Shown in pieces: positions 46,874 to 56,350 of a stretch of 64,000 nucleotides of DNA. The position numbers were made by a program, and so were the translations under genes. Under the pieces are notes generated by a model that was not told the DNA's origin, did not search any database, and saw nothing but the letters and a program-made list of their open reading frames with translations. How positions within the stretch are numbered: position 1 is the first letter of the stretch; each line of letters begins with the position of its first letter. The stretch spans positions 41,196,401-41,260,400 of the forward strand of contig CM049317.1 in the NCBI GenBank assembly GCA_026874595.1, given 5' to 3'. This DNA is from Sipunculus nudus. Lineage: Eukaryota; Annelida; Sipuncula; Golfingiida; Sipunculidae.

Positions 46874-46942
46874 TAATCAGCTAAACGGCACTTTCATGCT
46901 AAACAGGCACCTTTAACAAATATATAAAATTAATTAACGTAC

Positions 46943-47578
46943 CTATAACTCTCCTTCCAAAGGAGCCAGTGCCTGGAAGTACAGGACTGTCCGTAGGTCC
47001 GCTAGCAGGTTGTACTGGCCCTGCAGCAACTGCACAGCATTCTGCGTGGTCCTGGTTTGTACAGCCACACGCCAGGCCGCCTGGTGTCGCATAGATCCAA
47101 AATTCTCACCATCAGGGCCCTGGCACTCATTGTAGAGTACTAGGACCCGAGCGGCCTCTTTTACGGCATCCCAGTTCATGCTGGTCCTGAATGTGTGCAA
47201 ATTGTCCTGATATCGTGTGACACAGTCACTACAGTCACAGGCTAGATCCCAGCGGGGATAGCCTAACCTGCGCACTAACCAAAGGTTGTTCCAATATGTG
47301 TATAGAAGTTTAATATTCCGGTGGGATATGAGCTTCAGATCGCATCTGCAGATTCGGAAGGATAACTTCTGGGGACAAACACGGAGATGTTGGACCATGT
47401 CCGCCCCCTCTGACCCTTCCATCAAAACCCCCTCATGACAGAGGCCACATAATCTGTAGATGTTTCCCTGTGTGATAATTACACCACTAAAACAAGTGGC
47501 ATGCCCGCCACACATTGACCAACATGTTTCCAGGCTTCTTTGGGCCAACAACAATGATACAGGCACAGACACAGACAT
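46943..47578 (-). CDS. Antisense ORF in element B, unknown protein (211 aa)
   Basis: I do not recognise this protein. The ATG at 47578 has A at -3 (GGTCACC before ATG), and the frame runs 211 codons to TAG at 46943, with no break, opposite to gag-pol. Cys/His-rich N-terminal part: C19, C23, H26, C29, then LCGLCHEG at 43-50, a spacing that could bind zinc (CX3CX2HX2C...CX2CH). A second cluster has ICRCD and DCSDC. The C-terminal 90 residues are rich in Gln, Leu and Ala and probably helical. A TATATATATA stretch lies about 45-55 bp upstream on that strand (47624-47634), which could serve as a promoter. It lies where the integrase core should be, only 16 bp past the pol remnant. Base composition is richer in G+C than the flanks. 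A captured host gene or an accessory retroelement gene is possible; accessory antisense ORFs are known in some plant gypsy elements. Confidence 0.7.
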   Translation of the reverse strand: MSVSVPVSLLLAQRSLETCWSMCGGHATCFSGVIITQGNIYRLCGLCHEGVLMEGSEGADMVQHLRVCPQKLSFRICRCDLKLISHRNIKLLYTYWNNLWLVRRLGYPRWDLACDCSDCVTRYQDNLHTFRTSMNWDAVKEAARVLVLYNECQGPDGENFGSMRHQAAWRVAVQTRTTQNAVQLLQGQYNLLADLRTVLYFQALAPLEGEL

Positions 47579-47645
47579 GGTGACCAGCACAATACCTTTA
47601 TTACCCAGTGGTCAACTTACCCCTATATATATATGTGTACCCTGA

Positions 47646-48126
47646 AACCCCATATGTGTCTTCTCAGTGACTCACCAGTAAAACTTGTAAAATTCCCAAT
47701 TGCCACAATATCAATGCTTGCTTTGGTCACAGGAAATAAACTTCGGTGTCCATCATAAATTACTGTGTCGGCAAGTCCAAGTTAGTGTCGACAGTTATCA
47801 CAGTCCTCAGATAGAGTCTTCCCTCAACCCCTAACCTTGTTCACCATTCTGGTGCTACAAGTAGTTTCTATTACATCCCCTTCTGACCCCTTCTTTAGTC
47901 ACCCAAAATACAAGTCATTACATACAATTGATAAGGACTCAGCTAGAGTTAACTTACACTCAATCCTTTAACACCTCTAAAGGAATGTGCCTCCAGACCG
48001 GAATTCATGTAACACAGTCAGATTGCCACCTGTTCAGCATGGTACTAGGACACACACACCCACATCCTATTATACATATTCTTTTTTTTTTGAGTGAGGA
48101 CACTCAATTTTGAAACCAGAGGGTAT
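47646..48126 (+). other. 3' non-coding region of element B
   Basis: No reading frame looks genuine. The region ends with a purine-rich GAAACCAGAGGGTAT directly before the 3' LTR, the expected place of a polypurine tract, though it is interrupted by pyrimidines. Confidence 0.7.
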
Positions 48127-49404
48127 TGATATGAGTATAAAATCTATATGTTTTATATTATATTTATGATAATAATTTGTATATATATATATTAGAGTAT
48201 ATGATGATCATTATGATTTATATTTTAAGGTGGTGGGAACTATTATTGCTATATTTGAGTGTTTATTAAGCATTATATAGATTTAATTATCATTAAGAAT
48301 TGTTACAGAGATCATGTATTAACATGTGAAGATTATCAAGAATACTAGTAAAGATTTTACAATCAGTTTATGATGTTATAATAGTTATAATGGATACAGT
48401 TATAAGAAGGTGACATAATTTAGTAAAGGATATGACAAATGATTTTATAGAACAAAAATGTTACAGATGGTATTGATTGTATATTTGTTTAAGCCAGATA
48501 GAGAGAAGGCAGAAGTTCATAGACAGACTTGTTGGTACAAGTCACGATTAATAGCACTGACCATACAGTAATAAACTCATAAAGTCTCGGCGGACACACA
48601 TACAGTGAAAGAAACAGACAACTCTTGCATACATTATCACAGCACAATTTACATAATCCAGACATACGGTCACAATTAAGTCATAAAAGAACAGTCACCA
48701 GATCCAGCCACTACGTCAGCAACAACTCACATACAACAGTCATCAACAGTTCAGCTTTGTTATAGAAGGGAGCACCTAGTACAAATCCCAGATTTGAAAG
48801 TAAAATGAACAACAATAAATGGAATATATACATATTTATTTATACAAGTTTGGGCAGAGACCCATGTAAGATATATATATAGAGGTGGTCAGTGAGAGTG
48901 AGAGAGAGCGAAGAGGTGGTGAAGGAAGAACTATAGAGTCAGTCAGATAGAGAAGTCGTCAGTTGTCAGTCTATCAGTCACAGTCAAGGTCATCATCAGG
49001 CGTGGTCACCTGGGCTCCCTGTTGATCATCGGGTCCTTGTGGTCATCATCTCACTGTAACAATATGAGGTAAATGTATCTCAAGCCATACTAGCAAGAGA
49101 CACTGACACGGTCTTGGTATGTAATTTAGTGATTAGCGTGAACTGTTAATGAAGATGTATTGATGAGAAGAATTATAGAATTAAGAAGATTGACTGTTAT
49201 GTATGAGTTGAGCCTTAATATAGAAAGGACTGTAACGTGAAGTAAGTATTGTGTGAAGAAGAAGATCATTGAGTTAATATGTATTGTGGACATCAGAAGA
49301 ACTACTGACATAATCATTCATTGTGACATCTAATCAAAATAAAGAGATTAAACTACAATTAATCTCTTGTTATATCTGGGTCATTCCCCCCCAGCCTTAT
49401 AACA
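48127..49404 (+). repeat. 3' LTR of element B
   Basis: It is 1278 bp, TGATATGAG to CCTTATAACA. It is nearly identical to the 5' LTR; differences seen include TGGTATTG for TGGTTTG, ATTTGTT for ATTCGTT, GAACAACAATAAATGG for GAAAAACAAAAAATGG, AAGAACTAC for AAGAAATAC, and one more C in the run before CAGCC. Confidence 0.93.
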
Positions 49405-49474
49405 GTACAATTCTCTCCACTCTTGACCTTAAGAGTGGCTACCATCAACTCCCAGTGCATCCTGCCGACATAGA
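49405..49474 (+). pseudogene. RT fragment of element A1 between two insertions
   Basis: GTAC, then 'AATTCTCTCCACTCTTGACC' and onward to 'CCTGCCGACATAGAA', match A2 at 58254-58323 (RT palm, LDLKSGYHQLPVHPADIE). The next A1 segment resumes at 51977. Confidence 0.85.
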
Positions 49475-51976
49475 AACAAGGGACCCATGGGTCACGGCGC
49501 TCAGCTGTTATATATGATAAAAAATATGATTTGGGAAAGAGGCATATGCTGGTTTTGTGTGGTAATAAATATAAGCTTGATTATGAGTTGTTGGTGTTTA
49601 GCTTATGTATGATTTTGATAGTATTTTTGGAGACAGGGAAGAGGATTGATTTCATTTATTTTATTAACAAATGGAGAGCTATTGTCACACAGATTTTGAC
49701 TTGGCCATATAATTTATAAGCAGCACATATAATAAAAGAGTTTAACTATTTATTAAAATTTAATAACAAATATTGTGCCAATATAATTTTTATTAAAAAT
49801 AATAAGAGAATCATATGATTTTTTTAATAAAATATAACTGAACTAATTATTAAAATAATATTATAGAATATATGCATTTATGAATACATTTTGGAAGTAT
49901 TTGCACTGGTATTCAAATACTTTCATTTTTACCTGAATTCCCATTCTTATGCAAGAAATTTTATAATGGAGTACATATTCATATTCATATTCATATACAT
50001 TTGCAAAGTATATGCACCATGTCTGGTATTTATTCAGTTTTAGCCAAACAATGATGTTGAGAATCCAGAATATAAACAAAGGACCCATGGGTCACGACAA
50101 AAGTTTGAAATTTTTGCAAATGCAAAATATGAAAAATATTCTATTGTAATGTTTTATATTTATATAAGCATATGAGAAGCTAAGAGGAAAGGGCCCTCCT
50201 ACTTGGTTATAGTAAAGTTCTCAATATATGATTGCAAACTAATACTCTGACAAGACTGTCATGAAGAAAAACAGTAAAAGTTTTGAGATACTGTGATGCA
50301 TATGAAAAATTTACAGATGGACAGGCAAGTGGACAGAATGGACTAATACCTTCATTTCACTTTCAAAGGAATAATGCATTTAAGTTTATATATAAACCTA
50401 TTTTTTTAGCATATCAACTTTTTTCATTAATAGTTTTTATCTGATTCATTTTTTTTATTTACAAGTGTTATAAATTTGTAATATATAAGTGAAAATATAA
50501 GTTAAAATATAAGAATTCTAAGTTGCAATCATTATATATCCAGATTGTAGCTCACATTGGGTCATATTATGCATACACATATATTTTATTATTTTTAGAT
50601 CAAATGTTTAAACTGAATGTAAAAGAAAATAATGCCACAACATGGCATCTACAAAATTATTCCTTGAATTCCTATTAAAAAGTTTTGCACATTGGAGTTT
50701 TCAGGACAAGCTTAATTTTATTCACCGAAATAAAATAAAAGATTCAGTAGATTTGATAAAATAAAAACATCTTTTCAAATCAAGTATACACACTGTTGGT
50801 TGAATGAGGGACAAACAATATCATTATGCTAATTACAATCTCAGCTATAATTAATAACTGGAATTAATAGTCAATTTCACACCTGGTGAAGTTTTACTCT
50901 TCTGAAGTAAAGCATTACTTATCTGATGAACATACATACTTTCATAGCAATACATCACTTTGTGGACACAATTAAATGTGCACTTTAATCATTGTAACCC
51001 TGGTGGTACAATACAAAATCTAAAATGTAGCATGTCCAAGAATAAAATAAAATATAGAAAATTATAACATTCATCTAGTTTATGCACTAGCTGGGGGGGG
51101 GGAGTTGAGTGCAGGGCAGAGGAGAAGCCTGCTAGTAGTGGCCAAGCTGGGTCAAGGCAAGCTGACTGGGGTGGGTTACATAATGCAAGTGAAGGCTGTA
51201 CTACTAGGTGGGCCAGATATAAACAACACTTGACATGGTGTATGAAAACTTGAATAAACGCTACTCTTTTCAAACAATTTCTTTGAAATTTCAGATTTTA
51301 AAAGATAAAATCCTTATGTATATATGCTGTGAAAATTAAATCAACAGTGCTTACACGGAAAAAACATGCCACTGCCAAAGTTGGACAAAATTTAAGGTAT
51401 TAATTTTTTATTTATGCTAATAACTTGAAAAAATTTGCAAAATTCAGATCTAATTTTGGGCAAACAACTGAATCTTGATTAAATAAAGTTATATTCCTGA
51501 AAAAAAGTCTTCAGCTTCAGCAATTCTCATGTTAAGTGAGCAAATATATTTCCTGATTTTTAAAAAATTGCATTATATTTGGGCCTATAACTTCAAACTA
51601 ATACCCAATACTGACCTAATTTTTGGTATGTGCACAGAAAATGTATGGAAGAATATGAATACTAAATATGATCAAAAACAGATCAGTGGTTTTGATATTA
51701 GGCAGACTTGAAGTGTAACAATTGCTTTTTTATTAAAAACGGAGGTTTTTTCTTAATATCTCGAAGGAACAAAGTTCTAATGACCCAATTTTCGGTATGG
51801 TAGGAGATTTTGGGGACATCTAATGGTTTGCAGAATTTTGGATTTGTAGGTCCAACGGTTTTAAAATATGCCCTGTTAACGGCCGGACGGCCGGATGGCC
51901 GGACGGACGGACGGACGGACGACGGACAAAGGACCACGACTATAGCTCAGATGACTTATAGTCAGCTGAGCTAAAA
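49475..51976 (+). mobile_element. Alpha-family element, copy i, inserted in A1 RT
   Basis: It opens AACAAGGGACCCATGGGTCA plus CGGCGCTCAGCTG and closes with GGACGGACGGACGGACGGAC, the alpha hairpin and TCAGCTGAGCTAAAAA. A second 5' alpha end (AACAAAGGACCCATGGGTCA) lies at 50075, so this is either a nested pair sharing one 3' end or a copy with a duplicated head. 50140-51976 is closely similar to 11740-13585. The host A1 sequence rejoins at 'GACATAGAA|AATGGC' with no target duplication. Non-coding. Confidence 0.8.
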
Positions 51977-52492
51977 ATGGCGTTTGTGTGCCACAGAGGG
52001 CAGTTTGCTTTTTCAAGAGTTCCCTTCTGCCTGGCAAATGGACCAAGCCATTTTCAGAGAGTTATGGAGACAATTCTCCACAGTCTGTTGGGTACCAGTG
52101 TACTTATATACATTGATGACATTGTAATTTACAGCAAGGATAAAGTCTCACACAAAAACATGTACAAGCTGTTCTAGAGAGGATCCAAAACACTAATCTC
52201 AAGCTGAAACCTGAGAAATGTACATTTGCCAGGTCAGAGGTCAAACTGTTGGGGTACATCGTAAAGATCCAGAGAAAACTAACACTATCAAAACCCTGCC
52301 TCCTCCAGCCAATGTTAAACAAATCAGGTCCTTCTTAGGCATGTCAAACAATTACCACCAGTGCATATATACCAAAGTACGCGGAAGTGGCTCAGCCATT
52401 GACGGTCCTCACCAAAAAGAATTGTAAATTCTGGTGGGGGACCAAAGAAAAAACAGCATTTGACAGACTTAAATCCTTACTAACATTGCCTG
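51977..52492 (+). pseudogene. RT catalytic part and connection, element A1
   Basis: 'VCHRGQFAFSRVPFCLANGP' is followed by YIDDIVIYS, the RT active site (YIDD codons at 52109-52120). Frame is lost soon after (AAAAACATGTACAAGC region), and the connection 'QIRSFLGMSNNYHQC' appears in another frame around 52310-52370. About 37 codons present in A2 near 58610 are reduced here. It ends at the hAT insertion (target ATTGCCTG). Confidence 0.85.
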
Positions 52493-53154
52493 CAGGGTTG
52501 GGGCCAGGTACTTGTACCTGTACCTAGGTACACATTTCAGAGTACCTGTACCTGTACCTGTACCTGCCAGTCATGAGTAGGAAGTACCTTGTACCTGTAC
52601 CTGTACCTGGTACAAGGTACTCCAGGTACATTTTCATATTTTCACTTTTTTTTCTTTTTTAGTATTAAATTTATGTAGTGTAAAATAATCAGCAAGCCAT
52701 CAGTGTGATAAACTGCTCATGAATTTAATTGTTATCACACCTCCAGAATGGTAACATGTGTGAAATCAGCTGTAACCACTAACTGAATAAATCATTTGAT
52801 TATACTGTACATAGTGCACTTAATAAACATTTAGTACACAAATATCATGTTTGTGAAGTATGGTGCCATACAGTTAATAAGCTCTCTTACTGTACTTGGT
52901 GTACTTAATGGACTTTTATTAAACTTGCATGTCATGTTTGTGAACATATGGTGCCATATAGTTAATAAGTTCTATTAAAATATACTTTAGCAAATGACAT
53001 CAGTATTATTTGAAAGAAAAAAGGCATGTTTACTTGTATAAACATGACTTTATGCCGTAAAACATCTTTGAAGTGATCCTCATATAAATGTACCTGTACC
53101 TAGGTACTTTCTAAAGTACCTGTACCTGTACCTAGGTACCTGGCCCCAACCCTG
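52493..53154. mobile_element. hAT MITE with GTACCT repeats
   Basis: The ends are CAGGGTTGGGGCCAGGTAC in inverted orientation, flanked by 8-bp imperfect duplications ATTGCCTG (52485-52492) and ATCCCCTG (53155-53162); A2 has ATCACCTG once at this place. Inside each end, the hexamer GTACCT is repeated many times on the plus strand, with CTAGGTAC palindromes. This could be the transposase-binding array. The centre is AT-rich and non-coding. Termini and 8-bp duplication fit the hAT superfamily. Confidence 0.9.
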
Positions 53155-53162
53155 ATCCCCTG

Positions 53163-53598
53163 CTGTTGTAGCATTCCCTTGCACTGACTTACCATACAAA
53201 CTGTATACTGACGCAAGCGACTCTTGTGTAGGTGCTATATTAGTACAGAAGCATGAAGACGGGGTAGAACATGTTGTTCAGCACTTATCCCATCAACTGA
53301 CAGACACACAGAAACGCTGGGCTACCATTGAAAAAGAAGCATATGCCGTAGTATACGCCCTGACTAAGTTGCGTCCTTACCTTTTTGGTTCTGACTTCAC
53401 GGTCTATATGGACCACAAACCTCTCACCTCTTTGTTCACAAAAGAAATGGTGAACACCAAAATTCAACGTTGGGCTATTTATTGGCAGAATATGGTGCAA
53501 AGATTCAATATCATAGAGGGACTAGGAAAGTCCGGCCGACATGTTGTCACGCATTCCGGCGAACAGCATTTCAAAATAACAAATGTGTCACTGAAATA
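53163..53598 (+). pseudogene. RNase H region of element A1, truncated
   Basis: 'LYTDASDSCVGAILVQKHED' opens the RNase H domain near 53200, followed by 'WATIEKEAYAVVYALTKLRP' and 'VYMDHKPLTSLFT' in the same frame. From 53576 (CATTTC) the sequence departs from A2, which continues into the integrase. Here a short stretch leads to the Tigger-like insertion at 53599. The integrase of A1 is thus deleted. Confidence 0.85.
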
Positions 53599-54686
53599 CA
53601 GTCGAACGCCTGCTAACGGCCACGCCTCAATAACGGTCAATACGTCTATAACGGTCAGATTTTCCGGTCCCGAATTTTCGAGCGTTATATTTCATAATCA
53701 TTTTGTTGTCAATTATGGTCACTCCTCTATTCTGTATTACGGCCAGGTCTCTCGGTCCCGCAGGCCGGGAAACGCTTCACTTACGGTCAGGGGCAGGTAA
53801 CCACTCGACCTTGACTGAGTTGTTTGACACGTAGCCAGCGTCGTACTACCCCACTCAGCCTCATTAGTATGCACAATAGTAAGGCATGTGTTTGCACCTG
53901 CGTGTATGTTTGGAAATCAGTCTCGGGACCTGGATCTTAATCAGGATGTCTGTCATTAAATTAACGAATGACAACCAGCGGGTCCCGATGATTATGTCAT
54001 CAGAACAATTTTAGGCAAACTGTTGCTCTTTAAACTTTCTTTAATGTCCTCATGAACACTTACATCAAACGAAGAAAGTGCGGCAAACGTTGCACAGTTC
54101 ACTCATACATGAATAATTATGAATGCATAATGAACAATGTTACATGTATGAAATGTTACGCATACTTGGTCCCAATCACTTTGACTATTATGGCTACCAA
54201 GAATTTGGAATTTGCCTATCAAGATGAAATTGTGAACACGAAAGTGTGTAACAAACAGTCTTCCATAGCTGCTTTCTTTAACCAGATGTAAAGAGTGTAT
54301 TCTGTGAATTTTCACATATTTCTGCTGATACTCCCGTGCTATTAGTATGCTTTATGGATACAAAGAGCTTCTCAACATATGTACAAATATTATGGATATA
54401 CAATATCTTTGTAATTTAATAACAACCACTGTATTTGTATATATTGTTGGTGATTGTTATAAATAGGGTTGACGTGATTGTAAATATATTATTTTTTATT
54501 GATTACAGTAATTATACTAATACCCTGTATGTACGTTTATTTCGTTGATTGTAATAAAGATTTGAACTTGGTTTCGTGTTACATTATAACCCCCCTATCC
54601 TGGTCAAGTCCTGTATTACGGCCACTCCTGTATTAAGGCCACTTTCATCCAGTCCCGATGGTGACCGTAATACAGGCGTTCTACTG
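53599..54686 (+). mobile_element. Tigger/pogo-like DNA transposon, internally deleted
   Basis: The left end CAGTCGAACGCCTGCTAACGG and the right end, read inward, CAGTAGAACGCCTGTATTACG pair as inverted repeats, with TA on both sides (53597-53598, 54687-54688). Repeated 'ACGGTC/ACGGCC' words follow inside both ends. The 1088-bp element retains only the tail of a transposase (54052-54291). CAGT...AAC ends and TA target are typical of pogo/Tigger. Confidence 0.85.
54052..54291 (+). pseudogene. Possible pogo/Tigger transposase C-terminal tail
   Basis: The 79-codon frame ends NKQSSIAAFFNQM. QSSIAAFF matches the PCNA-interaction (PIP) consensus Q-x-x-[ILM]-x-x-F-F. The C-terminal tail of pogo transposase is reported to bind PCNA. 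The catalytic DDE part and helix-turn-helix are absent, and whether the ATG at 54052 was ever a start is doubtful. The assignment leans on the surrounding terminal repeats. Confidence 0.5.
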
Positions 54687-54688
54687 TA

Positions 54689-54880
54689 CATGACGCCAAT
54701 ACTGGAGTACGCTACAGAAGCCAAGGATTAACCAGGGTCCAACACTCACGCATATGTGAACACAGGCATAGCCCTGGCAATTCTCATAATCGTCGCTATC
54801 GCAATCGCTCTCCCAAGATGCGCCACACGACAGGGGACAGCATCACCAGCTCCAACAACACAAGGTAATCAGCCTTGAGC
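54689..54880 (+). pseudogene. Hydrophobic C-terminal tail, possible env remnant of A1
   Basis: After a TAA near 54731, one frame reads HAYVNTGIALAILIIVAIAI followed by ALPRCATRQG and a Pro/Thr-rich tail to TGA near 54880. A single membrane span with a short polar tail, placed between pol and the 3' LTR, is what an envelope-like third gene would leave. Nothing of the outer domain remains, so this is only a suggestion. Confidence 0.3.
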
Positions 54881-55275
54881 GTGGGACAGACTGTTGACCC
54901 GCGCAGCATCGTCCAAACCTGTGCAGCCAACCGGCGAACAATTAATGGGACACTGAGAACTTTTCACTATTTTAAAGAACAATAATTTAATCTTCTTTAT
55001 AAAACAAAAACAAAACACACAGCACCTATGGACTAAAACCAGAATGGACTGCAAGTAATGCTTGTTTCACGAATATTTACATGTATTAGTTCTATTCATA
55101 TTTTTATATATAGATATAGATATGCATCTCAATTATAACTTGGAAGCGCAGACAGGTCCTTGCTTGCACTACTTGTATGAACTTTTTTTTTGTTTATATG
55201 GCAGGAGTGAACCCCAGCCATAAATTCTGAGAAAAGGGCGCCTCATCGGCCGCCCTTTTCTTTGATAGGGGGGAG
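54881..55275 (+). other. 3' non-coding region of A1 with hairpin and polypurine tract
   Basis: No gene is seen. At 55231-55260 a perfect 10-bp inverted repeat, GAAAAGGGCG / CGCCCTTTTC with a 10-base loop, would form a strong hairpin. It is followed at 55265-55275 by GATAGGGGGGAG, a good polypurine tract, right before the LTR start. Confidence 0.7.
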
Positions 55276-56318
55276 TGTGTAAAGTTCATACATACAATAA
55301 GCAAACAGGTGCTACCTGTGCAATCTCAAATTCCATGATTACTATAACTATTATTTTATCATTATTATTATATCATTTAATTTCAATTCCATGTGCATTA
55401 ATTATGACCATAGAGTGGGAGCGGCAGACAAGTAGTAGAAGTGTCATTATAGAACAGAATTGAATAGGGAAAATTCAGGCAATAATATTGTGACAATCAT
55501 GCATTTAACCATACATAGTAAGTAGCAGACAGGGAATGCCATAAGTTTGTTTTTCCCACAGTACGGGTGCAGGGTGGAATAGCCATCAAGGAGCACACTA
55601 TCATAGGCCGGGTGGTCCCACAGGTCACGAGCCAGATTAATTAGATATGCTAGAGCGCAGGGTAGCTTTGTTAGCAGATCCCGATAGATACCCGTAGCTA
55701 GGTATCAACACAGCACCGGGGGGTTATGCCACGGCCGGTTGGGTAACACCGATAGGATGGCCAGGTGCCAATCCATCCACGGCCGACAATCAGCTGAGCT
55801 GGCATGGCCGTGTTTGCACACCTGCGCTACACGCTAAGAGCAACCCCCCGTTAAGCCTACGGTAGTACGATACCTCTGGCTGATTTAGATAGTAGTGTAA
55901 ATGCCGGCTCAAACTAATTAATCTTGTGCCGGCCCTCAATGTCAAGGCAGGGGTAGCCAGGTAAATAGGGTAGCTGTTAGTGGCCAGTAGTTACGGTAAA
56001 TAGGAACTCAAATCATTCAGGATGGGTGGAGTTATATGATGAATGACACCGGGAAAACAGGTTAAAGAGGTAGAGAGTAGGAAACGGCAGATTTTGGGCT
56101 GCTGAACTGTGATCGCCTGAAAGAGAAACCTTCCGACATGCATTCGGGAAAGCTCTCTCAATCTTTTCAGTTCAGACACAGAGAAATTAACCAGCCATAA
56201 AGTTAGCTTACCATTAGCATTCATCAACACACTTCCGCAAGGTCACTTCGCTATACATATTGGATTACCTTAACAAATTCAATGAGTTAATTTTACAACA
56301 GTGTTTTTCCTCTCTGCA
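55276..56318 (+). repeat. LTR shared by gypsy elements A1 and A2
   Basis: The left border TGTGTAAAG follows the A1 polypurine tract. The right border near CTCTGCA precedes ATTGAC and a TGGCCCGAACCCTGACATCC primer-binding-like site. Its last 250 bp match 39780-39992. Thus the same LTR serves as 3' LTR of A1 and 5' LTR of A2. The right border is accurate to a few bases only. Confidence 0.75.
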
Positions 56319-56350
56319 ATTGACTGGCCCGAACCCTGACATCCTTTACA

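Larger units (their letters stand above)
41919..49404 (+). mobile_element. Ty3/gypsy-type LTR retrotransposon B, young, integrase core absent
   Basis: Two LTRs of 1276 and 1278 bp bound the element, with GTAC repeated on both sides (41915-41918, 49405-49408) as target-site duplication. Across the element, A1 continues from 'GGGGGGAGTAC' to 'AATTCTCTCCACTC', as in intact A2. Order inside: PBS, gag, TAG, pol (protease, RT, RNase H, start of integrase), an antisense ORF, a 3' region and a purine-rich GAAACCAGAGGG before the 3' LTR. The LTRs differ at only about eight positions that I could see, so insertion was recent. Because the integrase catalytic core is missing, mobilisation must have used integrase from elsewhere, or the loss came afterwards. 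Confidence 0.93.
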
